A stretch of 64,000 nucleotides of DNA from Coffea arabica (Eukaryota; Streptophyta; Magnoliopsida; Gentianales; Rubiaceae): positions 17,626,001-17,690,000 of the forward strand of contig NC_092312.1 in NCBI RefSeq assembly GCF_036785885.1, written 5' to 3'. Position 1 is the first letter of the stretch. Every line of letters begins with the position of its first letter. Below, piece by piece: positions 35,701-46,773 of the stretch. Made by a program: the position numbers and the translations under genes. The notes under the pieces are model-generated. The model saw nothing but the letters and a program-made list of their open reading frames with translations, was not told the DNA's origin and searched no databases.

Positions 35701-38700
35701 ATTGACAGGGAAAATATAATGCTGAAGAAGAATCTATAAAATATTGTTAGATGAATTTGAACTTGAATTTTAGTTGTAAGGAATATCTTGACAGTTGATT
35801 ACAAGTTAAAGTTACATCATTGTCCTTACTCGTTATGCTATGTGTCTAAAGATCATTGCAGCTAATAAGCAATAAATCATTTTTGGAATATTGAGATTTG
35901 GTGGATTTTCAGCTTAATGGTCAAGTGGTCAAGTTCCTTCGCAATTTTTTATTTCTATTTTGTCCAGTTGAAATGTTTCATCTTTTTAGAAGAGATTGGG
36001 GGTTTACTGTTACTATTAATAGGTGAACAAGTAGGGTCCAATCTTTGTGCTAAAGAAGAGTTAGAAAATTTTGTTCTGATGGAAACAAAAGAATTTTATT
36101 GCTTTTGCTTTTAGAAAACTAACAGTTCTGTGTTATTCCTTTTCAGATTTCCTGACCTTGTACTTCCACAGAGCTTATTTAATTCATGGCGGATTTGAAT
36201 TTCAGGCTTCTGGGTGCTGTTGTGGTTATAGCAGCAAATGCTGGTGGAGCATGGACTCCTATTGGTGATGTGACCACTACCATGTTGTGGATACATGGTC
36301 AAATATCAACACTGCCAACGATGAAGGTCTGGTTATGCTTCCAGCTAATTGATTTCTTAACTAGTTCTCATTTAAAAATAAAGGACCTCATGATGGTGGG
36401 AGGTTTAGCGTGGATCTGTATTGGTTTTCTAAAATTATCATAGGGGGACATAAACCTTCCCCCTTTTAGATTCTTGATTTGATAAAAAGATATCCATTCA
36501 CCAGACCCTCCTGGTAGTAAACTGCATAATGGAATTTAGAGAAAAACAACTGTACTTCTAATTTTGGGTGGAAATTCCAAAATAATTCACTTTTCTTTTT
36601 GTTCTGTGAATTCTCATGCAAAGTTGCTGCTTTTTTGCTTCGTAGATTGCGAGCACCATAAGTTTCAATTTTTTGCTCTCAGGACTTGATTGTGCCTTCA
36701 GCTGTTTCTCTGGCTGTCCCCTTGGCTCTTATGTCTCTTACAAGGTACCTAGGTAGCTTGAAAATAGCAAAGTTGAGAAATTTGCATACTATAAGTATGG
36801 TATGAACTTCAAATTTGTATTGACAGATGGTAATCATATAAGCTTTATTTTCCTTCAATAGCGAAGTTAATGGAAAAGGACAGAACTTGCCCAATGTTTT
36901 GTCTTCGGAACAGAGGGCTCCTCGAGGAAAGCTTGTTTTTTCTGTGGGAATTGGTGCTTTAGTTTCTGTCCCAGTGTTCAAAGCTGTAACTGGTTTACCT
37001 CCTTACATGGGTATGCTGCTTGGACTGGGAGTTCTTTGGATTTTAACAGATGCTATTCATTATGGTGAATCAGAAAGATTGAAAGTACCACAAGCTTTAT
37101 CAAGAATCGATACTCAAGGAGTTCTATTTTTTCTGGGGATACTTTTGTCTGTCAGCAGGTATACATTGTGACCACTCTATTGGTTTTAATGTCAATTGAG
37201 ACTTTACTGATGTTTCTTCTAATTCAGACGTGTTTCCTCTTCTTTACCATTCTTGCTTCAGTTGCTTCCCATAAAGCTCTGTTTGATTTGAATGGCTTTG
37301 TGATGTTACAACTCTGACAGATGTCTATCTAAATTTTGCTGAGTGCAAATTCTTATGTGAGTTTGTCATTCCCTGATTTTGGGTTTAAATCAATTGATCA
37401 TCAATTCAATGTAGGCATGATTTTCTATTTCTTAGCGCAGAGAAGGTATGGAACTAAAATCTCATTTTTCACGTGTCTTAAAGAAAATCATGCTCGTAAT
37501 CCAGAAAAAAGCTTTAGTGTGTAAGTGGAGAATATTTCCTATTCTAACGCTAAATGTTAACTTCAGTGTGATGTGTGATTGAGTTCTACTTAACCTGGTA
37601 CTAAAATCTCATTTTTCATGTGTCTTAAAGAAAATCATTTTCACAATTCTAAAAAAAAAATGCTCTATTGTATAAGTGGAGAAGGTTTTCTATTCTAACG
37701 CTAAAATTTCAATTCAGTATGATGTGTAATTGACTTCTACTTAACTAATTCTAAGCTAGTGAGATCTTCTTGTTCCTCTTCCATTTAATTAAGCTACCAG
37801 TTTCTCCTTTTGATGTGCACTTGATCATATGTCCTTAGAGTAGACCTATTTCTCGTAGATGCTTTACACTTCTACTTTATATCTAGCTGCTGTTCAACTC
37901 TATAGGAACTGAAAAGTAATCCTTTTGCTTTGTAATGCCTAAGGTTAATTTCATTTTATTCACCACTCCTGTATATTTGTGATTGAACTATAAATTCGTG
38001 CTTCTGTGGGAGATGATTACTTCAGTTTAGAATGATTATTGGAGCTCTATCAGGCCTCTTTAATGTCTCAAACAGTAACTTAAGAGCTTTGAATAGCGGC
38101 CCAATGAAAACATATTTGAGGCTATCTTTTACCGTGTGGTATTAATGATAGTCCTATAAGTGAAGATTAGCTGGTAAGCTTATTCATGTCTGTATATTTC
38201 TTTGTTTCCTTCGGTGCTGCTTCTTATACTTTGGTGTTGCCTTCCCACCCCGGAAGCAGATTTTTTATGACTGAGAGTTGTTCATCAGTATTGGAACATC
38301 CTTATTGGAGCATGATGGCATCTTTAGGTGCTTTTCTTAGTTTGGATAGAGTGAAACCATCATAATATTAACCAAATTGGTCAAATTGATTGTGGTGGAG
38401 GAAGTCAGCTGTTCTTTTGATAAGAAATCTACCATCCGTTCTTAAGATGACTGCGCTAAATTTATCTTTTCAATTATTTTGATTGCAGCAAACTTTATTT
38501 AGTTATTTATTTATTTTGGTGGTTGTAACTACAGCTTGGAGGCAGCAGGTATTTTGCGAGAATTGGCAAATTACCTTGATGCCAATATACCAAACGTTGA
38601 ATTAATTGCAAGTGCAATAGGAGTTGTGTCAGCAGTCATAGACAATGTTCCACTGGTTGCAGCAACGATGGGAATGTACGATCTGTCTTCATTTCCTCAA

Positions 38701-39073
38701 GATTCCAAGTTCTGGCAACTAGTGGCATATTGTGCTGGTACAGGTGGATCCATGCTAATCATTGGTTCTGCTGCTGGGGTTGCATTCATGGGAATGGAGA
38801 AGGTGGACTTCTTTTGGTACCTCCGCAAGGTACATACTGCTCCAGGATTATTTTGTTCTTTTTAACCATATATAGCAAAAAAAAAAAAAAGTTTGTTTAA
38901 TTCATAATAAAATCCAGATTTATGTATATGCTAGTTTCCTCGTTTCTTTTATGCAGGTAAGTGGTTTTGCTTTTGCTGGTTACGCCGCAGGCATTGCTGC
39001 ATATCTAGCAGTTCATAATCTCAACTTCTCTCTTCCAACTCTGGCTCAGTTTCCGCTCCTTTCTCATTCATAA
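32767..39073 (+). CDS. NHD1: NhaD-type Na+/H+ antiporter, chloroplast envelope
   Basis: Ten exons: 32767-33048, 33869-34030, 34134-34262, 35158-35334, 35469-35575, 36206-36326, 36683-36744, 36862-37158, 38535-38829 and 38957-39073. All have GT-AG borders, and together they encode 582 residues, close to Arabidopsis NHD1. A Ser/His-rich plastid transit peptide precedes many hydrophobic segments. NhaD blocks are clear: VGIIFEESLAFNKSGLGLLL, SSVLDNLTSTIVMVSLLRKL, AANAGGAWTPIGDVTTTMLW, SAVIDNVPLVAATMGMYDL and GTGGSMLIIGSAAGVAFMG, including the paired Asp-Asn motifs of this ion-transporter superfamily. By family it exports Na+ from the stroma in exchange for H+ and supports salt tolerance. The first ATG in frame is at 32767. 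The gene contains a truncated LINE in intron 1 and an intronic tandem duplication. Confidence 0.94.
33213..33800 (-). mobile_element. 5'-truncated L1-type LINE in NHD1 intron 1
   Basis: Read on the minus strand, VWRERNCRLLKNESRD resembles the zinc-knuckle-like tail (zf-RVT) that follows reverse transcriptase in plant L1 elements. A non-coding 3' end and a poly-A tail, seen as poly-T at 33213-33233, follow. There is at least one in-frame stop after the motif. Only the far 3' part of the element remains. Target duplications were not resolved. Confidence 0.55.
37452..37746. repeat. Two-copy tandem duplication in NHD1 intron 8
   Basis: Two units with a period of about 147 bp share ACTAAAATCTCATTTTTCA, GTGTCTTAAAGAAAATCAT and CTATTCTAACGCTAAA, with scattered differences. 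It is intronic. Confidence 0.7.
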
Positions 39074-39669
39074 TTGCAAGACTTTGTTGACGGTGCCAAG
39101 AAATATATCCCCACAGAAAGGGGCAATCTATATACTACAAATGCTGGCAGAAAGTTGGTTCATGCTGAAGATATTATGTATTGGACCTTTAAACATATGC
39201 AGGTATTGGAGGATAAAGTCAAATTTTTAACGATAGATTGATGAAGAGCCGGTCCTAGTCCCTTAAAAAGTTACGGTGATGCCAGGAATGAAAGAATTTA
39301 AGTTGTTTCTTGTTCAGTATGTATCTTCTCCATTACCCGCCACAGTAATTCCAATCAGAGATTGGTGTCTTCAAGTTTTCCGATACTTGACGTGACTACC
39401 GTCTACACAAACTTTCCTGCAATACTAACTGGTCCTAACTAGCAAAATATAGGTTGAAATATACCAGAAAAATTCAGCTTTTACTATAAGGAAGCAGAGT
39501 TGAAAGAATTACTAATTGACAGGAATGAAAATTAACCAACAGACCGTAGCATTTCAAAATTTGTCAGGTGACAACGGCAACTCAATGCATCACACAATCT
39601 CAAATCTAAAGCTGAATTGTAGCCTTGCTAGTGAAAATTACAGTCAAAATCGGTGAGGCTAAAAACTAA
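39074..39669. other. Intergenic space between convergent NHD1 and PGDH
   Basis: It holds the 3' flanks of both genes. No further coding signal is seen. Confidence 0.5.
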
Positions 39670-42600
39670 CTATAACTTTAGGTAAACAAACTCCTCAATC
39701 GCTGAGATTTCTCCAATCCTCTTTAATGATTCCTTGCTGGGTTGTTCATCTACTCCAATTGCCATTACAGCATGCTTCCTTGGAGCAACTCTTCCAACAC
39801 TCATAAAACTAACGTTCACATTTTCCTCACCCAAAATGCTCCCAACCTTTCCAATCATTCCAGGTTGATCAACCTGTCTGCACAGAATGATACTGCCTTC
39901 CAAGCTGACATCCACTTCAAAAGATCCAACCTTCGTCAAATGAGGGATTCCATCTTTAACCCGTCCCTCCATTTTGATTTCCCCCGACTCAGAAATGGCA
40001 CTGGCAAATTTTGATTCTACATTTGCAATTTGAACCTGGATGAACTCAAGCGGATTTTCAGGTGAACCATCCAGAAGAATTCGTTCTTCAGTTATACGGA
40101 GTCCTCTCTGTTTAGCAGTAAAATCTGCATTTACCAAGTTCACAAAAACATCGGAAATAGGTTCAACTAGACCCTTTGTAATCATGGCACGGAGTACCCT
40201 TGTGTCAAGATCATCAGGGGCTCTTGACGATGCATAAGTGACTTTCACATTTTTCACCCCACTTCCTCCTGCTACTAATTGGACAGCCAGTCTTCCAAGT
40301 TTTTCAGCTAGTACAACAAACGGCTTCAGCTCCGTTAAGACCTGCAGGCAGGTAATCAAATAAGATCAATCTAATTGTTTCCATTTCTTACTTAAATTAT
40401 AGGGAAAAGGGAAAACTAAGGTAGAAAAAAGAGTCGGAGAGAGATCTATGAATGAAGCTATAATTAAAATTGAAACAAAGAGCTGATCACTAGAGAAACA
40501 ACTCACTGCACAGAATTTGTAGAACCTAAAAAGCCAGTCCAATCATTAGAAAAATCATTTTGCGTTCTTGATGTTTTCTAGCGCAACATATTGGTCACCT
40601 TGAATTAATCAAGGGACAAAACACAAAAGAAAGAAGCAGCATGATAAGAACTTCATACAAATTGAAACCTTCATATTAAGAATGTAAAAATTCCTAAATT
40701 GACAACATGTTTCCCTCAAGTTCAAATCCCATACCAGAATTGGATCAGGATGAGTAGCTGGTCCATTTCTTAGCAAACAGGGACAAAATGAGTGGACAAA
40801 GAGCAGCTCACTTAAGTGGTTTCAGAAACCAAATCCAAGCAGGAAACCCTAATAACGAAACTTTTGGGTGCAAAGTAGCCCAATATCCGAAGAAGCTAGA
40901 TTTCATCAAAGACTCAGAAGAGAAAAGGGAAGACAAATCTCTGATGATATGCAGAACTAAATAATACTCAATTGAAGGCACAAGAATACGAATCTCTAAA
41001 TAAACTTAGTAATGAAAAACTAAAGATAAAACAAGTAAATAAGTATTCTTAATGATACCTCAGCAGGAACCATGGGTGCATTAACAGCAGTAGCAGCAAG
41101 CTCCCCTTTCAATGCTCCAACAACAGCTTCAGCTATTTCAATGGCCACTCCTTCCTGCAAACCATATTTAAGAACTTTAACCAGTATGTTTAAGGACAAC
41201 GAAAAGCAAGATCTGATTTTACATAACAAGCATACCTGAGCTTCCATAGTGCTGGCACCTAGATGCGGAGTCACAGTTACATTCTCATGTTGCACCAACT
41301 TGCTGTCCTTTGAAGGTGGCTCCTCAGTGAAAACATCAAGAGCTGCCTGATATACAATACATGCACAAATAACAATAATTTTCTTGCACATTATAAACTG
41401 ATTTGAATGTCAAAGATCAAAAGCAAGAACCTGAGCCACTATGCCTGCATCCAGCGCTTTCACTAGTGCATCCTCATCAATTACTCCTCCACGAGCAACA
41501 TTTACAATCCGCACCCCTTTCTTCATCTTTGCAAAATTTTCATCATTAAGAATCTTAGAAGTGGCAGGAGTAAGGGGCATATGCAGTGAAATGAAATCTG
41601 CGGTTGCGATGGCTTCATCAAAGCTCACAAGATCAACTCCTACAGCACGGGCACGATCTGCTGCGGCATATGGATCATGAGCAATAACATGCATGCCGAG
41701 TCCCTTTGCTCGCCTAGCAACTTCAGACCCGACCTTTCCAAACCCCATTACAGCAAGTGTCTTGCCAACAAGTGACACACCAACATATTTGTTCCTCTGC
41801 CATTTCCCTACATATATTAAATTCTAATTAATTAAGATCTAATATTCGCTTTACAAAAAGACCATATATGTCTGAGTACCCATTCAGCATGAATCTCTAG
41901 TCTAATAACAGTCAATATATCCTGAATGCAAAACAACAGTTTCTCACCAAGTTATCATTCCAAACTTAATTTAATGACTTAACAACCATAAACTACAGTT
42001 CTATGTAGAACAACAAGCAGATTAGCCATGCAAGCGTATTTAAAAGAGTAGACAAAAGATGCTACTCATGAATGAAGCCAGTCCAAACATCATTTCAGAT
42101 CTGGAGTGGAAAAATCAACTAGAAAAACAATCATAAGAAATCAGGGTAAAAAAATTTTTTTTTAAAAAAAAAAAGCAAAGGAAAATGTTGAACAAAACAT
42201 GCTTTTCTTTGACTTTCTAGTTTCTAGAGGTCGAAGGGCATTTATAAAGGTTTTAGTTTCACACCGCAATTACAAAGAGAACAAAAAACAAGGAACTCCT
42301 CTAATCACGTAAAATCTGGTAAATCATAATGATTTGTATTCTTTTTATGCTAAGAACATTATGTATTACGGAATCAGAGGAGGTGACTATTGCCAGAAGA
42401 GTTGCCTAACAAGAGAAAAGTAGTTATCGATGGCAGGCGGACAGAGCAACGGGAAACAGTAAATTTCATATGATCTCCAAGTTATACTAAGCAAAAACTT
42501 TTAGAAAGGCAACATAGAACTATTGCACTTGTAATTTGCCCTTCTGCGATGCGGAATTACAAAGACCGTCACTTTTCAGAAAGCAAATTTTGTTGCGCCT

Positions 42601-43612
42601 CCACTTTTCCCAGATTTTACTCGACCCTTACATTAATAGCGCTAACCTTATTGCGGAAACTATTGATAGACGTAAACTTTCAAAATTCAATAAAAATCTT
42701 TCACTAGACTGCTTTTGCAGCCCATCCCTCCGGGGCTGGGGGGGGGGGGGGTGGGGAGGGAAGGGAAGGGAATAAGCAAAACTAAGTGTTCCGCTAGAAA
42801 ATGTGAAATTTTTAAGCACCATCCAATTGCTTTTCCATTACTTTCCTCTTAATAGAATAATATTTCATGGCATAAAGCAATCAGATCTAATAAAATTCCA
42901 CGGTATCAGCACAAACAGCTTGTATGCAATCAAAATTAGAGCTTGACGAAGGAAAATGTTATTCAGCATAGACCATACGAACTATTCGAACAAGATCCAA
43001 CGAGCAAAATTTGTAGAAAACATTTATACTGATAAAAGCAAGCATTGATAGACGCTAACCAGCTTTGATGGAGGCATCGGCTTGAGCAACGTTACGAGCC
43101 ATGGCAGTTAGCAGCGCGATCCCATGCTCTGCCGCGGCGACAGTGTTAGCGGTTGGAGCATTAACGACAAGGCATCCATGCTCGGTGGCAGCGGCCAGAT
43201 CCACGTTATCAATCCCCACGCCAGCTCGTCCGACGACCTTAAGCCTTCCATCGGAGGACTCAAAAACCTCACGAGTGACCTTGGTTCCACTGCGAACAAT
43301 CAACGCATCGCAAAGCGAGATCTTGGTGCAAAGCTCTTCCGGACTCAAATTATAGGAGCAGTCGACGTTGGCGAAGTCCTTCAAGAGATTGATTCCAGCT
43401 TCGCCGAGCTTTTCCGCAACCAGGACGGTAGGTTTGGCGTCCATAGCGAAAACCACGAGCCTGGGGGAGTGGCGATGGTTGCTGCCGCAGCCACGGAGGG
43501 AGATGGCGGCAAAGGCGGAGGGAAGTGGAAGCTGGTTCTTCCATGAAAGTTTAGACGAGGGCGAGGGTTTTGAGATGAAAAGGCTCGTCGAGGAAGCTGA
43601 AGCCGCCGCCAT
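39670..43612 (-). CDS. PGDH: D-3-phosphoglycerate dehydrogenase, chloroplastic
   Basis: Five exons: 43060-43612, 41431-41807, 41236-41346, 41059-41154 and 39670-40341, encoding 602 residues, the usual length for plant PGDH. It catalyses the first step of the phosphorylated serine pathway, 3-phosphoglycerate plus NAD+ to 3-phosphohydroxypyruvate. A Ser-rich transit peptide (about residues 1-56) leads into the catalytic domain beginning [18 protein letters not shown]. The dinucleotide-binding loop is [15 protein letters not shown] (about 203-217). The substrate and cofactor blocks [15 protein letters not shown] and [13 protein letters not shown] follow, and the catalytic His is in TVTPHLGAS (about 338). 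The intervening (ASB) domain and a C-terminal ACT domain (about 530-602, [18 protein letters not shown]) complete the type I PGDH layout. The ACT domain suggests amino-acid regulation. The intron 2 donor GTTCTT is weak. Confidence 0.95.
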
Positions 43613-44370
43613 TACAGAAAATTAGATTCGAAATCTTTTCCCTTTGCTTTCTGGGAATTGATGATGGTTGGTACGAAATCGCGCAGCAGGGGAGTGGGGT
43701 GGCGGCCGGGGAATTGGAAAATGAGACGTCTTTATGGTGGTATCCGTGGAAGTCGGGGTTGGGGTGACGCAAGTGTTAGTAAGGGAGTGAGTGAGCTCTG
43801 AGCAGGATAGGAGATTGTTTGAGATGGAGGTACGGATTGAGCACGCGCCTCAGTTTTGGGAGGGAAATTCGGTCAAAATGGAAGGGAGGGTGACCTGCAC
43901 GGATATCCGTGAGTGTGGGATGTAAAATTGTAAATTGGATTGTAGTACTTTCTCTCCTTGATTTTTACAATTCGTCGATGGATTCTTGTAGCTCGCTTTG
44001 ACAGAGTGGAAATTGGAAGTAGGTCCGCAATGCCTAAATGTTATGGTAGTAGGTGAGGCCAAAAAATGGTAAATGGACTAATGCCAACTTTCTCTTGGTC
44101 CTTGCTTTCCCCTCGTACCCTTCTTTTTTTTTTCCCCCTTAGTACTAGTAAGTAGTAGTAGCATATTCCCTATTTGACCTTCCTTGATCCAACTAGGAGG
44201 TTGTAAAACCGCCGTGGTTTTGCGCATATTTTATGCTCAGGATTATGTTAAAAATATATTTGAATGTACAAGTGTGTGTTTGTTTTTCCGGATTAAATAG
44301 TAGGAGAATATTTTAGAGATTTAAAAAGATGATTGTTTATTGTGAAAATAATTTCAATTTATATTGGATA
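43613..44370. other. PGDH promoter and upstream spacer
   Basis: 5' flank of PGDH on the minus strand, then AT-rich sequence up to the Helitron. No gene is seen. Confidence 0.5.
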
Positions 44371-45709
44371 TCTAATCTATATCTATATAGATTTGAGAAG
44401 GGATTTTTAGCAATAAGCCTCCACACACCTTTCCGCTCTCAATTTCATTTTTATAACATTTCACATTTAATTTATTTCATAAAATATATCATGTCCACGT
44501 TTGAAACACACAATCATGTTTCTATCAAATTAGAATTATACTCCAACTAACACTCCTCTCTTCAGACACCTTACCACTCCAATTAATACTCCTCCAATTA
44601 GTAATTACATTTCGATTAAAACTCCTCCAACCTAGTAATAAAAAGATAACAAAAAATAATTTCACCAAAAATCGCAATTTACCATCTCTTTCAACTTTTT
44701 TCTGATATCGATCTTAACTCTCAAATAATTTGCAATCACATCTACGTTAAAAATTCTCTTAATTAATTAATTAATGAACACTTATCTACATATTATTTTG
44801 AATTAATGATTGTAATCTATACGTTTTTTGAATGGTTTTAGGTTAAATATTTTAGGATACTTTCTACATTCAAAGCGTTAACATAGACAATATGTTTAAT
44901 GAGTTTGCAAAAATTGTGGACAATTGTATCAATCTCATTTTTTAAAAATGGTGTGTATTCATTGTAATGACGTAGTTGACACTATTGTCAGGTAATTATT
45001 TTCATATATCTTTAATTTTAATTACATTTTTTTATTGTACAAACACGCACGATTCATATTTCGGTATGATGATTCTTATCCTAGAGATTGAAAAGGAAAA
45101 GTATAATTTATTTATACATATATATATTTATACAATATTATTTACAAACTTTCTCAAACAAATGATAATTTTCAATTCCATATGCTCTTAATTGTTAGGA
45201 AAATTGAGTTACATTGTTTGACAAACACATTAATTCATGCAAAAATCGTGCATTCTCATTTATAGTACGGACTCCATAAAATTCAACATAATTAATTAAA
45301 CTTCCAATACTGGCATTCATACTCATAGTTGATTCGTATAAAGAATGTTTTCACCTTCATAGAAGATTATCAAATTGAATACAAAATATTTGTAAGTATT
45401 TCATTTACTTATCAAATTAAATATTCAGTTACATTTAATTAAACCCTTATGTCACTCAATTTATGCTATAGATTTCTACTTTTTTTTTCAGGATCCAACT
45501 TCCATTAATGTGGTAGTTTATAAATAATTGGGATGTTTTTATCATATATTGAACTATTGCTACAAAATCTCACTTTTTAACTATACTTTCACGTGCCCTA
45601 AATTATAAGAACAATTACATACATTTCTTACTCTATTTAAATTCCTCTCTTGATTATAATTTCTTCCAAAAATATGATCTACCACGAGTAGCACGGGTGT
45701 TTAGACTAG
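44371..45709 (+). mobile_element. Non-autonomous Helitron
   Basis: The left end TCTAATCTATATCTATATAG follows an A. The right end ...GCACGGGTGTTTAGACTAG is followed by T, so the element sits between A and T as Helitrons do. Just before the terminal CTAG lies ACCACGAGTAGCACGGGT, a decayed version of the usual ACCCGTGC/GCACGGGT hairpin. About 1.34 kb, AT-rich, with no Rep/helicase sequence and no recognisable captured gene. Confidence 0.65.
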
Positions 45710-46764
45710 TATATATATAGTGAAAATGGTGTGCTCAAATTAACAAGTATTTAAATTACAACGAACAAACACACTTTCTTGAGCCAAGTGTCGGCAACTA
45801 TAATCATTTCTTGCATTGTAAATAGGGATAATTTCATAAACCTTCCATGAGATTTCTGATAATTTCACTCACCTATCATGAAGTTTGTAAAATCACACAA
45901 ACCTCCTTTAATGTTAAGATTTTGATAACAAAGTTAGTCCAATTAGAAAAAAATAATTAAAAAAAAGCACTTTAAGGAGAGAGATGAAATATTTATTTCA
46001 TAAATACCCCTCATGCATGTATATAAGTAGTATTAATAAAAGAATAAAAATAATTAAAAGTTAGAAACAATTAATACACACATTTAACCACTAAAAAATG
46101 TTCACATTTAATAAATTAGATAACACAAATAAGCCACCAAACTGCACTAATGATTAAAGATTCACCAAAATAGACTCGTCATCTCTTTTATTATAATATT
46201 TACTATGATTATTGTGATTTTGAATAGAAAAGTTTTCGAATTTTTCCTTTCTTTTCCCTCATTTCTTCCCTTATTTCCATGAAATTACATTACAATTGTC
46301 TCTTTTATTTTCATGAAATTACTTTACAATTATCACAACTTTACAATTATCACAACTTTAAGAGTTTCAAAGAAAATTGAAAAGAAAGGCTTCGTTTCAA
46401 TTGTTGTTCTATCTTACACGCATCAAATCACTACAATATTTTTTTTATATAAAAACTCAAAAAAATTGCAATTCAAACAACAAAAAGGCTCCGTTTGAAC
46501 AGATGTAAAGTCAAGTAAAAAAAATCGTGGGAAATTTATGGAAAGGAAAAATCTGTTTACATTTGGTTACCAAAAAAAAAATTGCTGAGAGAAAATGGGA
46601 AGTTGGTAGGAAAGTTATGGAAAGAAAAAGGAAAAATCTATTTGCATTTGATTAGTAAAAAAAATTTTGAGAGAATATGAGAAGTTGGTAATAATTAGTG
46701 ATGATTATTAAAGTTTTTTGTCTTGCAAATTTTACATGACATAAATAACAAAGGGAAAGTGTAA
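45710..46764. other. AT-rich intergenic DNA between Helitron and Pack-MULE
   Basis: It contains a stretch (about 45823-45960, GGGATAATTTCATAAACCTTC and on) that resembles 51108-51230 and is probably an eroded repeat. No genes are seen. Confidence 0.4.
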
Positions 46765-46773
46765 TTAATTTTC

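Noticed and set aside
43124-43546. Plus-strand open frame of 140 codons
   Set aside because: It is antisense to PGDH exon 1.
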